Positions 51,092 through 61,513 of a DNA stretch of 64,000 nt are shown one piece after another (the stretch's first letter is position 1; every line of letters begins with the position of its first letter). The notes beneath the pieces are model-generated. The model was not told where the DNA came from. It worked only from the letters and a program-made list of their open reading frames with translations, and did no database searches. Origin of the DNA: Vreelandella subglaciescola (GTDB taxonomy: Bacteria > Pseudomonadota > Gammaproteobacteria > Pseudomonadales > Halomonadaceae); NCBI GenBank assembly GCA_030454225.1, contig JAKDRW010000001.1, positions 85,365 to 149,364 on the forward strand. Direction: 5' to 3'. Position numbers and translations under genes: made by a program.

Positions 51092-52726
51092 CTACCCGCG
51101 GGGTTCGCTCATCAACCCTTTAACAATGGAGTAGCAGGCTACCAGCAGGATCAAGGCAAACGGCAGCCCCGTGGAGAGCACGGCGGCCTGCAGCGCCTCA
51201 AGCCCCCCGCCCAGCAGCAGGGCGATGGCGATGAAGCCTTCCAGAAGCGCCCAGAAAATGCGCTGGGGTTTGGGCGCATCCACTTTGCCCCCCGAGGTAA
51301 TGGAGTCAATCACCAGCGAGCCCGAATCCGATGAGGTGATAAAGAACACCATCACCAGCACGATACCGACAAACGAGGTAATCGCAGACAGCGGCAGCTG
51401 GCCCAGCATTTCAAACAGCTGGAGCTCGTCGGCGGCGTTTTTGGCGCCTTCAAAGCCTGAGGTCAGCTGCTCGATCGCGGTGCTGCCAAACGCGGTCATC
51501 CACAAAACCGATACCAGCATGGGCACGAGCAGTACGGCGATCAAAAATTCGCGAACCGTACGGCCGCGGCTGACCCGGGCGATAAACATGCCCACAAACG
51601 GCGACCAGGAAATCCACCATGCCCAGTAAAAGGCCGTCCAGCCGCCGACAAAGTCGGAATCTTCACGCCCAAAGGGGTTGGCGAGCGCCGGCAGATTTTT
51701 TAAGTAGGATAACAGGTTGTCGAAAAATCCCGTGGCGATGGCCAGCGTCGGGCCCACGGCGATGACAAAGAACAGCAGCAAAATGGCCAGCCCCATGTTG
51801 AGCTGGGAGAGCCGCTGCACGCCTTTGTCGACGCCGGCCACAACGGAGCCGAGTGCCACCAGGGTGATGCCGATAATCAGCACGACCATGGTTACGTTGT
51901 TGTTGGGAATGTCGAACAGGTAGTGAAGCCCTGCAGACGCCTGCGTTGCCCCGAGCCCCAGCGACGTTGCCAGCCCAAAGAGCGTGGCAAACACGGCCAG
52001 GATATCAATCACGTGGCCGGGCCAGCCCCAGATGCGCTCGCCCAATACCGGATAGAAGACCGAGCGCATGGTCAGCGGAAGCCCTTTATTAAACGAAAAC
52101 AGCGCAAGGGCCAGCGCCACCACGGCGTAAGTGGCCCAGGGGTGAAGCCCCCAGTGATAAATGGTGGCGGCCATCCCCAGCGAGATTGCGCCGTTGGTAT
52201 CGCCTTGGGCGCCGCCTAGCGGTGCCCACGAACTCCCTTCCAGCGAGGTGCTGAAGTGGGTCAGGGGCTCGGCCACGCCGTAAAACATCAGCCCGATGCC
52301 CATGCCTGCCGCAAACAGCATGGCAAACCAGCCGGCATAGCTGAAGTCGGGTTTGGCATCGGAACCACCCAGGCGGACTTTGCCTAACGGCGTGAAGATA
52401 AGCACCACGGTCAGCAGCACAAAAATGTTCGCGGAAAACAGGAATACCCAGCTAAGGTTGCCCGTTAGCCAGCCCTTGGCACCGGAAAACAGCGGCCCCA
52501 TCTGCTCGGGCAGTGCCAGGGTCAGGACCACAAAGATCAAAATAATCAGCGCAGAAAACATGAAGACCTTGCCGTGAAGGTCAAAGTCGATGCCGAATTT
52601 GTTCGATTTAATATTGTCTTGACCGATAACGTAGTCGGTATCGATCAGGTTGGCCGCCCCCGTGGGGGCCGGTATCCCCTGTCCATCGCCTTCTTGGGGC
52701 GCTTTGGGTTTATCCTCATTAGCCAT
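51092..52726 (-). CDS. BCCT-family betaine/choline/carnitine-type transporter
   Basis: Sodium- or proton-coupled importer for quaternary ammonium osmolytes. 544 residues with 12 TM helices. Family marks are AAGMGIGLMFYGVAEPL in the helix that forms the binding region, and the signature WAWWISWSPFVGMFIARVSR in TM8. The N-terminal 45 residues are hydrophilic and acidic. Substrate (glycine betaine, choline or ectoine) cannot be fixed from sequence. It follows the usp gene by 37 bp on the same strand, so the two are likely co-transcribed. Confidence 0.92.
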   Translation of the reverse strand: MANEDKPKAPQEGDGQGIPAPTGAANLIDTDYVIGQDNIKSNKFGIDFDLHGKVFMFSALIILIFVVLTLALPEQMGPLFSGAKGWLTGNLSWVFLFSANIFVLLTVVLIFTPLGKVRLGGSDAKPDFSYAGWFAMLFAAGMGIGLMFYGVAEPLTHFSTSLEGSSWAPLGGAQGDTNGAISLGMAATIYHWGLHPWATYAVVALALALFSFNKGLPLTMRSVFYPVLGERIWGWPGHVIDILAVFATLFGLATSLGLGATQASAGLHYLFDIPNNNVTMVVLIIGITLVALGSVVAGVDKGVQRLSQLNMGLAILLLFFVIAVGPTLAIATGFFDNLLSYLKNLPALANPFGREDSDFVGGWTAFYWAWWISWSPFVGMFIARVSRGRTVREFLIAVLLVPMLVSVLWMTAFGSTAIEQLTSGFEGAKNAADELQLFEMLGQLPLSAITSFVGIVLVMVFFITSSDSGSLVIDSITSGGKVDAPKPQRIFWALLEGFIAIALLLGGGLEALQAAVLSTGLPFALILLVACYSIVKGLMSEPRG

Positions 52727-52763
52727 AAGCTGTCTCTCTCTTGCAGTTATCGATGTAGTGACG

Positions 52764-53192
52764 TTATGTGCCTTGCCGAGCGCGCACCAGAAAGATCGAA
52801 GCGCTGGTTCGCGATGCCAGCGTGCCGCCGTTGGCCGGTATAATCAGATCGATATGTTTGGGCAAATGCGTGGCCATGATAACGAGATCAGCGCCTACGT
52901 CCTCAACGGCGTTAACCAGCAGGTCGTTGAGGTTGGCAATCGGGTCGGGTGAGTGATAAACCCTGGCGGACACGGGGCGGCCGTGCACCGCGTGGCGCCT
53001 CTCGGTAAAGAGCTCAAGCTTTTGTCGGTATTCGTCTGGCGTGCGGGCAACGCTGCCAGGCGCGCTGGTGGTGATACCCACGTAGGTAATCGTGGCGGCG
53101 TAGTGGCAGGCCAGATCGGCTGCGGTGTCGAGCGCCGGCTTTAGCGTATCGAGATGGGCAAGATCCACGGGCACCATGATGTGCTGAAACAT
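52764..53192 (-). CDS. Universal stress protein (UspA family)
   Basis: 142 residues, MFQHIMVPVDLAHLD start and ADLVIMATHLPKHID mid-motif. The ATP-binding GX2GX9G(S/T) pattern is not clear (PANGGTLASRTSA), so nucleotide binding is uncertain. Co-located with an osmolyte carrier; in Halomonas elongata a Usp protein (TeaD) modulates the ectoine transporter TeaABC, so a similar partner role is possible. ATG 53192 has GAAGGAG. Confidence 0.85.
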   Translation of the reverse strand: MFQHIMVPVDLAHLDTLKPALDTAADLACHYAATITYVGITTSAPGSVARTPDEYRQKLELFTERRHAVHGRPVSARVYHSPDPIANLNDLLVNAVEDVGADLVIMATHLPKHIDLIIPANGGTLASRTSASIFLVRARQGT

Positions 53193-53253
53193 GCAGACTC
53201 CTTCGCTATCGACGTATATCTCACGTTACGTTTTTTTACGCGACATTTCGGCT

Positions 53254-53284
53254 TAAAAAAAGGCCACGCGCGAAGGCGTGGCCT
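53254..53284 (-). terminator. Terminator of the proVWX-like operon
   Basis: GGCCACGC (53262-53269) pairs with GCGTGGCC (53276-53283) around six bases. On the minus strand it is followed by seven T, ending the ABC transporter transcript. Confidence 0.85.
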
Positions 53285-53308
53285 GATAATACAGAGCCGT
53301 TGGGTGCC

Positions 53309-54184
53309 TTAGCCTTCAAGCCACTCGTCGACCATGTCGGGGTGCTCTTCTACCCACTGCTTGGCCGCCTCATAGGGGTCGTCGCCTTCTTCCTGCATGA
53401 GCATGACTTCGCCCATGTCGTCGGCGGTCCACTCGAACGCATTCAGGATCGCGTAGGCTTCGGGCATGTCGTCTTCAAGCCCCTGACGCGCGATGGTATT
53501 GATATGCTCAGCGCCGCCGTAAACGTTTTTCGGGTCGTCCAGGTACTTCAGATCCCAGCGGGCAAACATCCAGTGCGGCGTCCAGCCGGTCACGGCGATG
53601 CTTTCCTCGTTAGCGATGGCCGATTTAAGCGCCGAGGTCATGGTCGCGCCGCTGCCGCTTTGCAGGTTCAGGTCAAGGTCGTATTCGTCGACGACGTTTT
53701 CCGACAGCCGCATGATGCCGGCACCCGGGTCGATGCCCACGATTTCGTTGTCAAAGTCGTCGGCGTGCTCGTTGAGCTCGCTGATGCTGTCGATTTCCAC
53801 GTAGCTGGGGACCACGAGGCCCAACTTGGTGCCGTCAAGGTTGACGCCAAGGTCGTCGACCTGATCGCCGAGCTTTTCGTAATAATCTTCGTGGGTGGTG
53901 GGCAGCCAGCCGGCCAGGAAGGCGTCGGTATCACCGTTGGCAACGGATTGCCACATGACCGCAGCCGACAGCGAAGAGGTTTCGACGTTGTAGCCGGCCT
54001 GTTCCAGCACGGCTTTCATCACGTTGGTAGAGGCGACAGTGGACGCCCACTCAACGTAGGACAGCTTGACGGTGCCCTTGTCTTGATCATCGGCTTGAGC
54101 GGCGCCTGCCGTCAGGCCAGCACCGGCGATCAGTGCCAGTGACGCCGCACGGATACGAGAGTTTAGCGTAGTCGGTGTTGTCAT
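53309..54184 (-). CDS. proX: Glycine betaine ABC transporter substrate-binding protein (OpuAC/ProX type)
   Basis: Periplasmic 291-residue OpuAC-domain protein. Signal peptide ends near GAAQADDQ. Tryptophans likely to form the betaine cage are in KLSYVEWAST, AAVMWQS and VTGWTPHWMF. Very acidic C-terminus (MVDEWLEG), typical of halophile binding proteins. Separated from the permease by 143 bp containing a GC-rich hairpin near 54213-54232 and a GGGAG ribosome site; this may set a separate level of the binding protein. Confidence 0.93.
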   Translation of the reverse strand: MTTPTTLNSRIRAASLALIAGAGLTAGAAQADDQDKGTVKLSYVEWASTVASTNVMKAVLEQAGYNVETSSLSAAVMWQSVANGDTDAFLAGWLPTTHEDYYEKLGDQVDDLGVNLDGTKLGLVVPSYVEIDSISELNEHADDFDNEIVGIDPGAGIMRLSENVVDEYDLDLNLQSGSGATMTSALKSAIANEESIAVTGWTPHWMFARWDLKYLDDPKNVYGGAEHINTIARQGLEDDMPEAYAILNAFEWTADDMGEVMLMQEEGDDPYEAAKQWVEEHPDMVDEWLEG

Positions 54185-54327
54185 AGTGTTATCGCTCCCT
54201 TGGAGGTAAAGCAGGCGCCGCCGGGCGACGCCTTGGCTGACTGATACAGTTGGGTACTTGCTGCATCAGTCTAGTACAGGATGACGCTGCCTTCGCGGCT
54301 TGGCAAGCCAGCGCGCAGGCCGTTGAT

Positions 54328-55157
54328 TTAGCTACGCGAACGGCTCAGCGACTGGGTCAAACGGTCGAGTATCATGGCCAGAATCACCACGGCAATGCCG
54401 GCTTCAAAGCCGTCGCCCGGGCGCAGGCGCTGAATCGCGCGCCACACTTCGCTACCCAGACCGTCGGCGCCGATCATCGCGGCGATAACCACCATGGAAA
54501 GCGCCAGCATAATGGTTTGGTTGATCCCCGCCATCAGGGTCGGCAGCGACAGCGGCAGCTGCACTTTGAACAGCTTCTGGCGTTTCGTCGCGCCGTAGGC
54601 GTCGGCCGCCTCGATCAGGTCTACCGGCACCTGGCGAATGCCAAGCGTAGTGAAGCGGATCGCCGGCGGCATGGAGAAAATTACCGTGGCGAAAATCGCC
54701 GATACCGAACCGATACCGAAAAACGGAATCGCCGGAATCAGGTAAACAAACGCCGGCATGGTCTGCATGAAATCCAGGATTGGCATAATAAGCCGGTAAA
54801 GCCGCTCGGAAAGCGCCGCGGTAATCCCCACCGGCAGGGCGATGATTACCGCCACCAGCGTGGCAATGACCACCAGCGTCAGGGTTTCGATCATTGGATC
54901 CCAGAGCCCCAGGTTCCAGATCAACGCCAGCCCCAAGGCCGCGCCAATGCCCAGGCGATACGACGATATGCGCCAGCACAGCAGCACAATGATGGCGAGT
55001 AGCGCCCACTCGGGCAGCCACATCAAGCCATCGTTGAGGGTGTTGATGCCGGCTTTGGTAAAATGCGAAATGCCCCGGGTGACGACCGAATATTCGCTGG
55101 TTAGCCAGTCAAGGCCGCCTTCGATCCAGGCGCCCAGAGGAATGCGTACGATGTCCA

Positions 55158-55158
<1 letters not shown>
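54328..55158 (-). CDS. proW: Glycine betaine ABC transporter permease (ProW/OpuAB type)
   Basis: 276 residues with about six to seven TM helices. The EAA loop that contacts the ATPase is IEAADAYGATKRQKLFKVQL. DFMQTMPAFVYLIPAIPFFG and MVVIAAMIGADGLGSEV are the family marks. ATG 55158 overlaps the ATPase stop by 1 bp. Single permease for the homodimeric transporter. Confidence 0.95.
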
Positions 55159-56360
<1,202 letters not shown>

Positions 56361-56508
56361 CGGCGATGCCTTTTCTGTGGAAAGATAAACACGCCCCGAA
56401 AGGAAGCATGACAGCAACGCGCCCACCCCAAGTAGACTGGGTGAGCCGCCGCCTGTCGAAGAACCATAAGTAAAAGGAGCATGCGATACGTGAGCAGTAT
56501 TACGCTTT

Positions 56509-56537
56509 ATTATACATACATGCCGTTGTTGTGTCAT
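56509..56537 (-). promoter_or_regulatory. Sigma-70 promoter of proVWX-like operon
   Basis: On the minus strand ATGACA (56532-56537) and TATAAT (56509-56514) at exactly 17 bp, upstream of proV. The surrounding region is unusually AT-rich for this window. Confidence 0.75.
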
Positions 56538-56623
56538 AAAGCGCATTTAACGCTTTTTGGCCGTTAGCCAGCGAAGAAAACAGGCGATTTTACTTTTTGA
56601 CCGATGAATAAAGGCACAAGCGC

Positions 56624-57208
56624 CTAGTCAGCGTTCTGCGTCAACCGTGCCTCAAACGTTACCGGAATATCGCGCTTAATCTCGCCGTAACCTAACAGGG
56701 CAAGCACGCTGCGGCCAACCGGGTCGGCCCTGACCTCCTGGCTATCGAGGGTCAGCTCCTCGGCCTGGGTTACCCGTAGGGTCTCTTCGTCCAGACGGAT
56801 AAAACGTAGCTTGATCGGTGCCTCTTGCCCCTTGGCGTGGAAGACGAGCGTGTCGACTAAGGTGCTGCCCACGGGTAGCTCCGCCAGGCGTCGAGTGTCG
56901 ACCGTGGTGGTCAAGGTAGCAAGCGTGGTGTCGGCAAGTCCGGCAAGCCAAGGCGGCAATGTATCAAAGCGCTCCAGCGCATCGAGCTGGTTCAAGCGTA
57001 GCGGCAGACTCAACGAGCCGTTGTCCGCCACGCGGCCGGAAAGCCCGCGCAGCCGATGGTGATGCGCCTCCTCACCGCTCTGGGTCAGCTCGGTAATCGT
57101 CACGCCCGCATGCGACGCTGATGGCACCAGCGCCCAGTCCGCCTGCGCCGCCATGCTCACGCACGCTATTCCCACCGCACAGACCCAGCGACAGATGGTG
57201 TTCTGCAT
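56624..57208 (-). CDS. YceI-like periplasmic lipid-binding-fold protein
   Basis: 194 residues with a signal peptide (cleavage near AAQADWAL) and a YceI-type lipocalin-like barrel: LVPSASHAGVTITELTQSG, FDTLPPWLAG, and the C-terminal YGEIKRDIPVTFEARL. The family binds isoprenoid chains; the role in this organism is unknown. Single gene, ATG 57208 preceded by AAAGGAG. Confidence 0.85.
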   Translation of the reverse strand: MQNTICRWVCAVGIACVSMAAQADWALVPSASHAGVTITELTQSGEEAHHHRLRGLSGRVADNGSLSLPLRLNQLDALERFDTLPPWLAGLADTTLATLTTTVDTRRLAELPVGSTLVDTLVFHAKGQEAPIKLRFIRLDEETLRVTQAEELTLDSQEVRADPVGRSVLALLGYGEIKRDIPVTFEARLTQNAD

Positions 57209-57282
57209 GTTTCAGCTCCTTTCGGTGGCATGAATGACTAGCCTCGGTTTAACGCATCCGGTATCATACGCCACCGCAAGAC

Positions 57283-57359
<77 letters not shown>

Positions 57360-57373
57360 GCCTTATGTTAATC

Positions 57374-57405
57374 ACAAAACCCGCCCCGTGCGGGTTTTGT
57401 TGTTT
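57374..57405 (+). terminator. Terminator downstream of the CAT tRNA
   Basis: ACAAAACCCGC pairs with GCGGGTTTTGT around CCCGT, followed by TGTTT. It matches the terminator at 58852-58883 in every base outside the 5-nt loop. Confidence 0.8.
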
Positions 57406-57456
57406 GTGTGATCTTGCCCAGGCAGGGGGAGGCCGGGCCTGCTTGAGGGAGTGACG

Positions 57457-58824
57457 ATGAAAGATACACCGGCCGAAACGCCAAAGCCCGGCATGCGTAA
57501 CGTATTGATGTTTGTGCTGCCCTCGCTGCTGGGCATTTTTCTGTTCATGACGCCGGTCAGCTATCAGGGCGATCTCACTATCATGATCGCGGTGCTGGCC
57601 AAAAGCCTGCAGGCGGTACTGGAAGGCGCGCTGCCCAGCATCGTGACCGCGCTGATTGTCGCCTCGGCGGTGCTCTCGCTTGGGGTCAAGGTCTTTCGGC
57701 CGAAGACGGTGCTTGAGCATCCCTTTTTGAACACCCTGTTTAATGTGAGCCCGGTGTGGCTGGTCAGCCGGCTGGTGGGCGCGGTGTTCGTGGTGCTGGT
57801 CTACGCCGAGGTGGGCCCCGAGATCCTGTACGGTGGCGATACCGGCGGGCTGGTGTTGAACGACCTTTTGCCGGTGCTGTTTGCGGTGTTTGTGTTTGCC
57901 GGGCTGCTGCTGCCGCTGCTGCTGGATTTTGGCCTGCTGGAGTTTATCGGCACCCTGCTGACCGGCCTGATGCGCCCGGTGTTTCGCCTGCCCGGGCGTT
58001 CCGCCGTGGACTGCATGGCCTCCTGGCTTGGCGACGGCAGCGTGGGCATCCTGCTCACTAGCAAGCAGTACGAAACCCGGCATTATACCCAGCGCGAAGC
58101 GGCGGTCATTGGCACCACGTTTTCCGCGGTATCGATCACCTTCAGCCTGGTGGTGCTGGCCCAGGTACGCCTTGAGCACCTGTTTTTGCCGTTCTACTTT
58201 GCGGTGTGCCTGGCGGGCGTGGTGGCGGCTATTGTGGTGCCGCGCCTGCCGCCGCTGCGTTGGAAAAAGGACGTGTTCATCAATGGCGAATCGCGTCCGG
58301 CGGGCAGCGAAGCCACCCCGGAAGGCTACTCGCGCTTAAGCCACGGCTATGCGCTGGCGCTTGCCCGGGCCAGCCGGGTGGATAGCCTGGGGCTGGTGGT
58401 GCGTACCGGCATTCACAACGCGCTGGACATGGTGCTCGGCGTGCTACCTGTGGTGATGGCGTTTGGCACCGTGGCGCTGATCATCGCCGAAACCACGCCG
58501 CTGTTCAGCTGGCTGGGCCTGCCGTTTGTGCCGCTACTGGAGTGGCTTGGCATCCCCGAAGCCGCCGCCGCCTCGCAAACCATGGTGGTGGGTTTTGCCG
58601 ACATGTTCATTCCCGCCATTCTGGCAAGCTCCATCGAAAGCGACATGACGCGCTTTGTGATTGCCGCACTCTCCGTCACCCAGCTGATCTACATGTCGGA
58701 AGTGGGGGCGCTGCTGCTGGGCAGCAAAGTGCCGGTCAACGTGGTGGAGCTGTTCGTGATCTTTTTGCTGCGTACCCTGGTCACTCTGCCGGTGATCGCG
58801 CTTGTGGCCCATATGGTGTTTTAA
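57457..58824 (+). CDS. YjiH-family membrane protein (nucleoside recognition GATE domain)
   Basis: 455 residues with about 10 to 11 TM helices. YjiH-type signature LPGRSAVDCMASWLGDGSVG and a C-terminal half with ESDMTRFVIAALSVTQLIYM. ATG 57457 is 5 nt after GAGGGAG; a GTG 6 bp upstream is possible. In E. coli YjiH is paired with YjiG and linked to an isoaspartyl dipeptidase; no such partners are seen here. Substrate unknown. It lies between two nearly identical terminators. Confidence 0.8.
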   Translation: MKDTPAETPKPGMRNVLMFVLPSLLGIFLFMTPVSYQGDLTIMIAVLAKSLQAVLEGALPSIVTALIVASAVLSLGVKVFRPKTVLEHPFLNTLFNVSPVWLVSRLVGAVFVVLVYAEVGPEILYGGDTGGLVLNDLLPVLFAVFVFAGLLLPLLLDFGLLEFIGTLLTGLMRPVFRLPGRSAVDCMASWLGDGSVGILLTSKQYETRHYTQREAAVIGTTFSAVSITFSLVVLAQVRLEHLFLPFYFAVCLAGVVAAIVVPRLPPLRWKKDVFINGESRPAGSEATPEGYSRLSHGYALALARASRVDSLGLVVRTGIHNALDMVLGVLPVVMAFGTVALIIAETTPLFSWLGLPFVPLLEWLGIPEAAAASQTMVVGFADMFIPAILASSIESDMTRFVIAALSVTQLIYMSEVGALLLGSKVPVNVVELFVIFLLRTLVTLPVIALVAHMVF

Positions 58825-58851
58825 CAAGCTATTTTGGCTTGCTCGATAACA

Positions 58852-58883
58852 ACAAAACCCGCGCAAGGCGGGTTTTGTTGTTT
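58852..58883 (+). terminator. Terminator of yjiH-like gene, duplicate of the tRNA terminator
   Basis: ACAAAACCCGC pairs with GCGGGTTTTGT around GCAAG, followed by TGTTT. It can also end the leftward metal-transporter transcript only weakly (minus-strand T run TTTTGTTG). Confidence 0.8.
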
Positions 58884-58933
58884 ACGGCATGTAAGGCCTT
58901 TGCCTGCGTTTATCGCAGGCAAAGGCGCAGGGC

Positions 58934-59872
58934 TTATTCCGCGGCAGACAGGCCGTCGACGATGGTTTCCAGGTTGTACTCCAGATAGTCCACGTAGCTA
59001 TCGGCTTCCCCGATATCATCGGAAATCAGCGTGCCGGAAATCTCGACGCCGGTGGCATCGGCCACCGTGTTCATCGGCCGCTGGTCCACGTTGTATTCAT
59101 AGAACAGCGACGGCGGGTTATGCGTTTCGACGAACTCGATGGCCTGCTTGATCTGGGCGGGCGTGCCTTCCTCGTTGCCGTCAATCTCCCAGATGAAGCC
59201 ATCCGTCAGGCCATAGTCCTCGGCCACGTACTGGAAGGACCGCTCACCGGTGACCAGCACGCGGTTTTCTTCGGGCAGCGCCTGAATCTCGCTCTGGTAG
59301 GCCTGATCAACCGATTTCAGCTCGTCCAGCAGAGCGTCGGCATTCGCCTTGTAGTCTTTTGCGTGATCCGGGTCGACCTGGATCAGGGCATCGCGGACGT
59401 TCTGCGTCATGATGAGGCCGGCCTTGGGGCTGGTGAAAGCCTGTGGGCTGACCAACCCTTCGTTTTTCTCGATGCGGCCGAGTGTCTTTTGCTCGATGCC
59501 GTCCGAGACCGTGAACACGGTATCCGGGTCCTTGTCGACCGAACGCAGCAGTTTCTTGACCCAGTTATAGCGGGCCGTGTCGCCCTGAATGCCTTCCAGG
59601 TTCCAGCCAAAATAGAAGACCGCATCGGCGTCGGCTGTCTTCTTGGTATCCTTGGGCGAGGGGTCCCATTCGTGCGGGTCATTCCCCGATTTGATGATGT
59701 TATAGACATCCACGCGATCTCCCCCGACCTGTTCCACAATATCGGAGACGATGGTGAAGCTGCCGACAGCCTGCAGCTTGTCCTCATCAGCGCTGGCATG
59801 GCCCGCAGCCGCGGCGAGCGCGAGCGTCAGCAGGCTCATGTGGAAGTAACGAATCGGTTGGCGAAAACTCAC
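58934..59872 (-). CDS. Metal ABC transporter substrate-binding protein, cluster A-I (Mn/Zn type)
   Basis: 312-residue periplasmic binding protein with a signal peptide ending near AGHASADED. By comparison with pneumococcal PsaA, three of four metal ligands are kept: His67 (GNDPHEWDPSP), Glu210 (VLVTGERSFQY) and an Asp at 285/286. The second His is Gln144 (VSPQAFTSP). The motif EIDGNEEGTPAQI points to the Mn-type subgroup. Start is a GTG overlapping the permease stop, with GGAG 10 nt upstream; ATG 59839 is an alternative. Third gene of the operon. Confidence 0.88.
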   Translation of the reverse strand: MSFRQPIRYFHMSLLTLALAAAAGHASADEDKLQAVGSFTIVSDIVEQVGGDRVDVYNIIKSGNDPHEWDPSPKDTKKTADADAVFYFGWNLEGIQGDTARYNWVKKLLRSVDKDPDTVFTVSDGIEQKTLGRIEKNEGLVSPQAFTSPKAGLIMTQNVRDALIQVDPDHAKDYKANADALLDELKSVDQAYQSEIQALPEENRVLVTGERSFQYVAEDYGLTDGFIWEIDGNEEGTPAQIKQAIEFVETHNPPSLFYEYNVDQRPMNTVADATGVEISGTLISDDIGEADSYVDYLEYNLETIVDGLSAAE

Positions 59873-60789
59873 GGTGATGAATCTCCATTAGCGATGGATT
59901 TGGCGGCGGCGTGTCGCTTCGATGATCGCAGCTTTGACGACCGAACCAGCTTCCCGAAAGCCAGCCACAAAATGCCTCTTCCGGGGGCGAGGAAAAACAC
60001 GAGAACAAAGAGAGTGAACGCGGCAAGCACGATGACGGCGCCGGACTGAAGGTCATAAGAAAAGCTGTAATACAGGCCGACCATGGTAGACATGACGCCG
60101 AACATGGCTGATAACAGCATCATGATGCTGAGCCGGTTGGTCAGCAGGTAGGCCGTTGAAGCCGGCATGATCAGCAGCGAGACCACCAGAATGACGCCGA
60201 CCGTTTGCATCGAGGCCACGGTCACCAGGGTCAGCAGTACCATGAGGGCGTAGTGGATAAGCCCGGTCGGCAGGCCGTAGGCCGCCGCCATGATGGGGTC
60301 AAAGGTCGATACCACCAGCTCTTTATAGAACAGCAGCAGGGTCAAAAGCACCACGGTCCCTATGCCCAGCGTCAGCCACATGTCGCTGCTCTGCACGGAA
60401 GTCAGGCTGCCGAACATCAGGTTGTCGAGTTTGAGGCCGCTCTTGGCCTGGCGGACAAGGATGACCCCGAGCGCCAGAAAGGCCGTGAAGATAATGCCGA
60501 TGGAGGAGTCCAGCTTGATGCGGCTGTTTTGCTTGACGTAGCCAATCCCCAGGGCCGCCAGGGTGCCGGCGGCCACGGCACCATAAAAGATGTTGATCGA
60601 CAGGATGAAGGAGATGGCAACGCCGGGGACGATGGCGTGGGATACGGCGTCGCCCATGAGCGCCAGGCCCCGGAGTACGATGAAGCAGCCGAGCACGCCG
60701 CAGATCACCCCGACCATGATCGAGGCGAACAGACCCTTGCGCACGAAATCGTATTGAATGATGTCGTTGATGAATTCTAGAACGGTCAT
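59869..60789 (-). CDS. Metal ABC transporter permease (ABC-3 family, Mn type)
   Basis: 306 residues with about eight TM helices. Family marks are GCFIVLRGLALMGDAVSHAI near the N-terminus and VGVILVVSLLIMPASTAYLL. Start is ATG 60789 (MTVLEFINDIIQYDF) with GCAGG 5 nt upstream; ATG 60801 within the end of the ATPase gene is possible. C-terminal tail is Lys/Ser-rich. Confidence 0.92.
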   Translation of the reverse strand: MTVLEFINDIIQYDFVRKGLFASIMVGVICGVLGCFIVLRGLALMGDAVSHAIVPGVAISFILSINIFYGAVAAGTLAALGIGYVKQNSRIKLDSSIGIIFTAFLALGVILVRQAKSGLKLDNLMFGSLTSVQSSDMWLTLGIGTVVLLTLLLFYKELVVSTFDPIMAAAYGLPTGLIHYALMVLLTLVTVASMQTVGVILVVSLLIMPASTAYLLTNRLSIMMLLSAMFGVMSTMVGLYYSFSYDLQSGAVIVLAAFTLFVLVFFLAPGRGILWLAFGKLVRSSKLRSSKRHAAAKSIANGDSSP

Positions 60790-60790
60790 G

Positions 60791-61513
60791 TCAGCCTGCA
60801 TTCAGGAAAGGTATTTGGCTTTCGTAAGCCTGGGAAAGGTAGTCCGGTTCAATCACTTCTTCGGCCGTTCCATAGGCGAGCAGCTTCTTGTTGAGCAGAA
60901 TCAAATCGTCGAAGTACTCGGCGGCCCGGGACAGGTCGTGATGCACAATCAGCACCGTCTTGCCTTCATCGCGGAGCCTTTTCAGCACCCCGATGATGGT
61001 GGCTTCGCTGCCCACGTCGATGCCGACAAAGGGCTCGTCCAGCAGGAAAAGGTCGGCCTGTTGGGCCAGCGCCCGGGCAAGAAAGACCCGCTGCTGCTGC
61101 CCGCCGGACAAGGCACCGATCGGCCGTTTTGCGTACTGCTGCAAGCCCACCTCTTTCAGGCAAGCGGCGGCCAGCGCCTTCTCTTTGCGCCCGGGCCAGC
61201 GGAAGTAGCCCAGCTTGGGGTAGGTGCCGAGCAGCACGGTATTGATCACATTGATGGGGAAGTCCCAGTCGACGCCCGTGTGCTGGGGAACATAAGCGAT
61301 TTGCTTGCGAACCTTCTTCAACGGCTTATCCAGTATGCGGACATGGCCATGGTCACGCGGAATAAGCCCCATCACCGCCTTGATGAAGGTGGACTTGCCG
61401 GACCCGTTAGGGCCAATAACGCCGACCAGCCGGCCGACGCCGGTACTCAGCGTTATGCCATCCAGAGCCTTGTTATTACCGTATGAGACCGTGAGGTCTT
61501 GTATGGATATCAT
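60791..61513 (-). CDS. Metal ABC transporter ATP-binding protein (Mn type)
   Basis: 240 residues. Walker A IGPNGSGKST, signature ALSGGQQQRVFLARAL, Walker B LFLLDEPFVGID, switch His in LIVHHDLS. The segment QHTGVDWDFPINV is typical of the MntA/SitB/PsaB manganese group. First gene of the operon. An MntR-like operator lies 135 bp upstream. Confidence 0.93.
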   Translation of the reverse strand: MISIQDLTVSYGNNKALDGITLSTGVGRLVGVIGPNGSGKSTFIKAVMGLIPRDHGHVRILDKPLKKVRKQIAYVPQHTGVDWDFPINVINTVLLGTYPKLGYFRWPGRKEKALAAACLKEVGLQQYAKRPIGALSGGQQQRVFLARALAQQADLFLLDEPFVGIDVGSEATIIGVLKRLRDEGKTVLIVHHDLSRAAEYFDDLILLNKKLLAYGTAEEVIEPDYLSQAYESQIPFLNAG

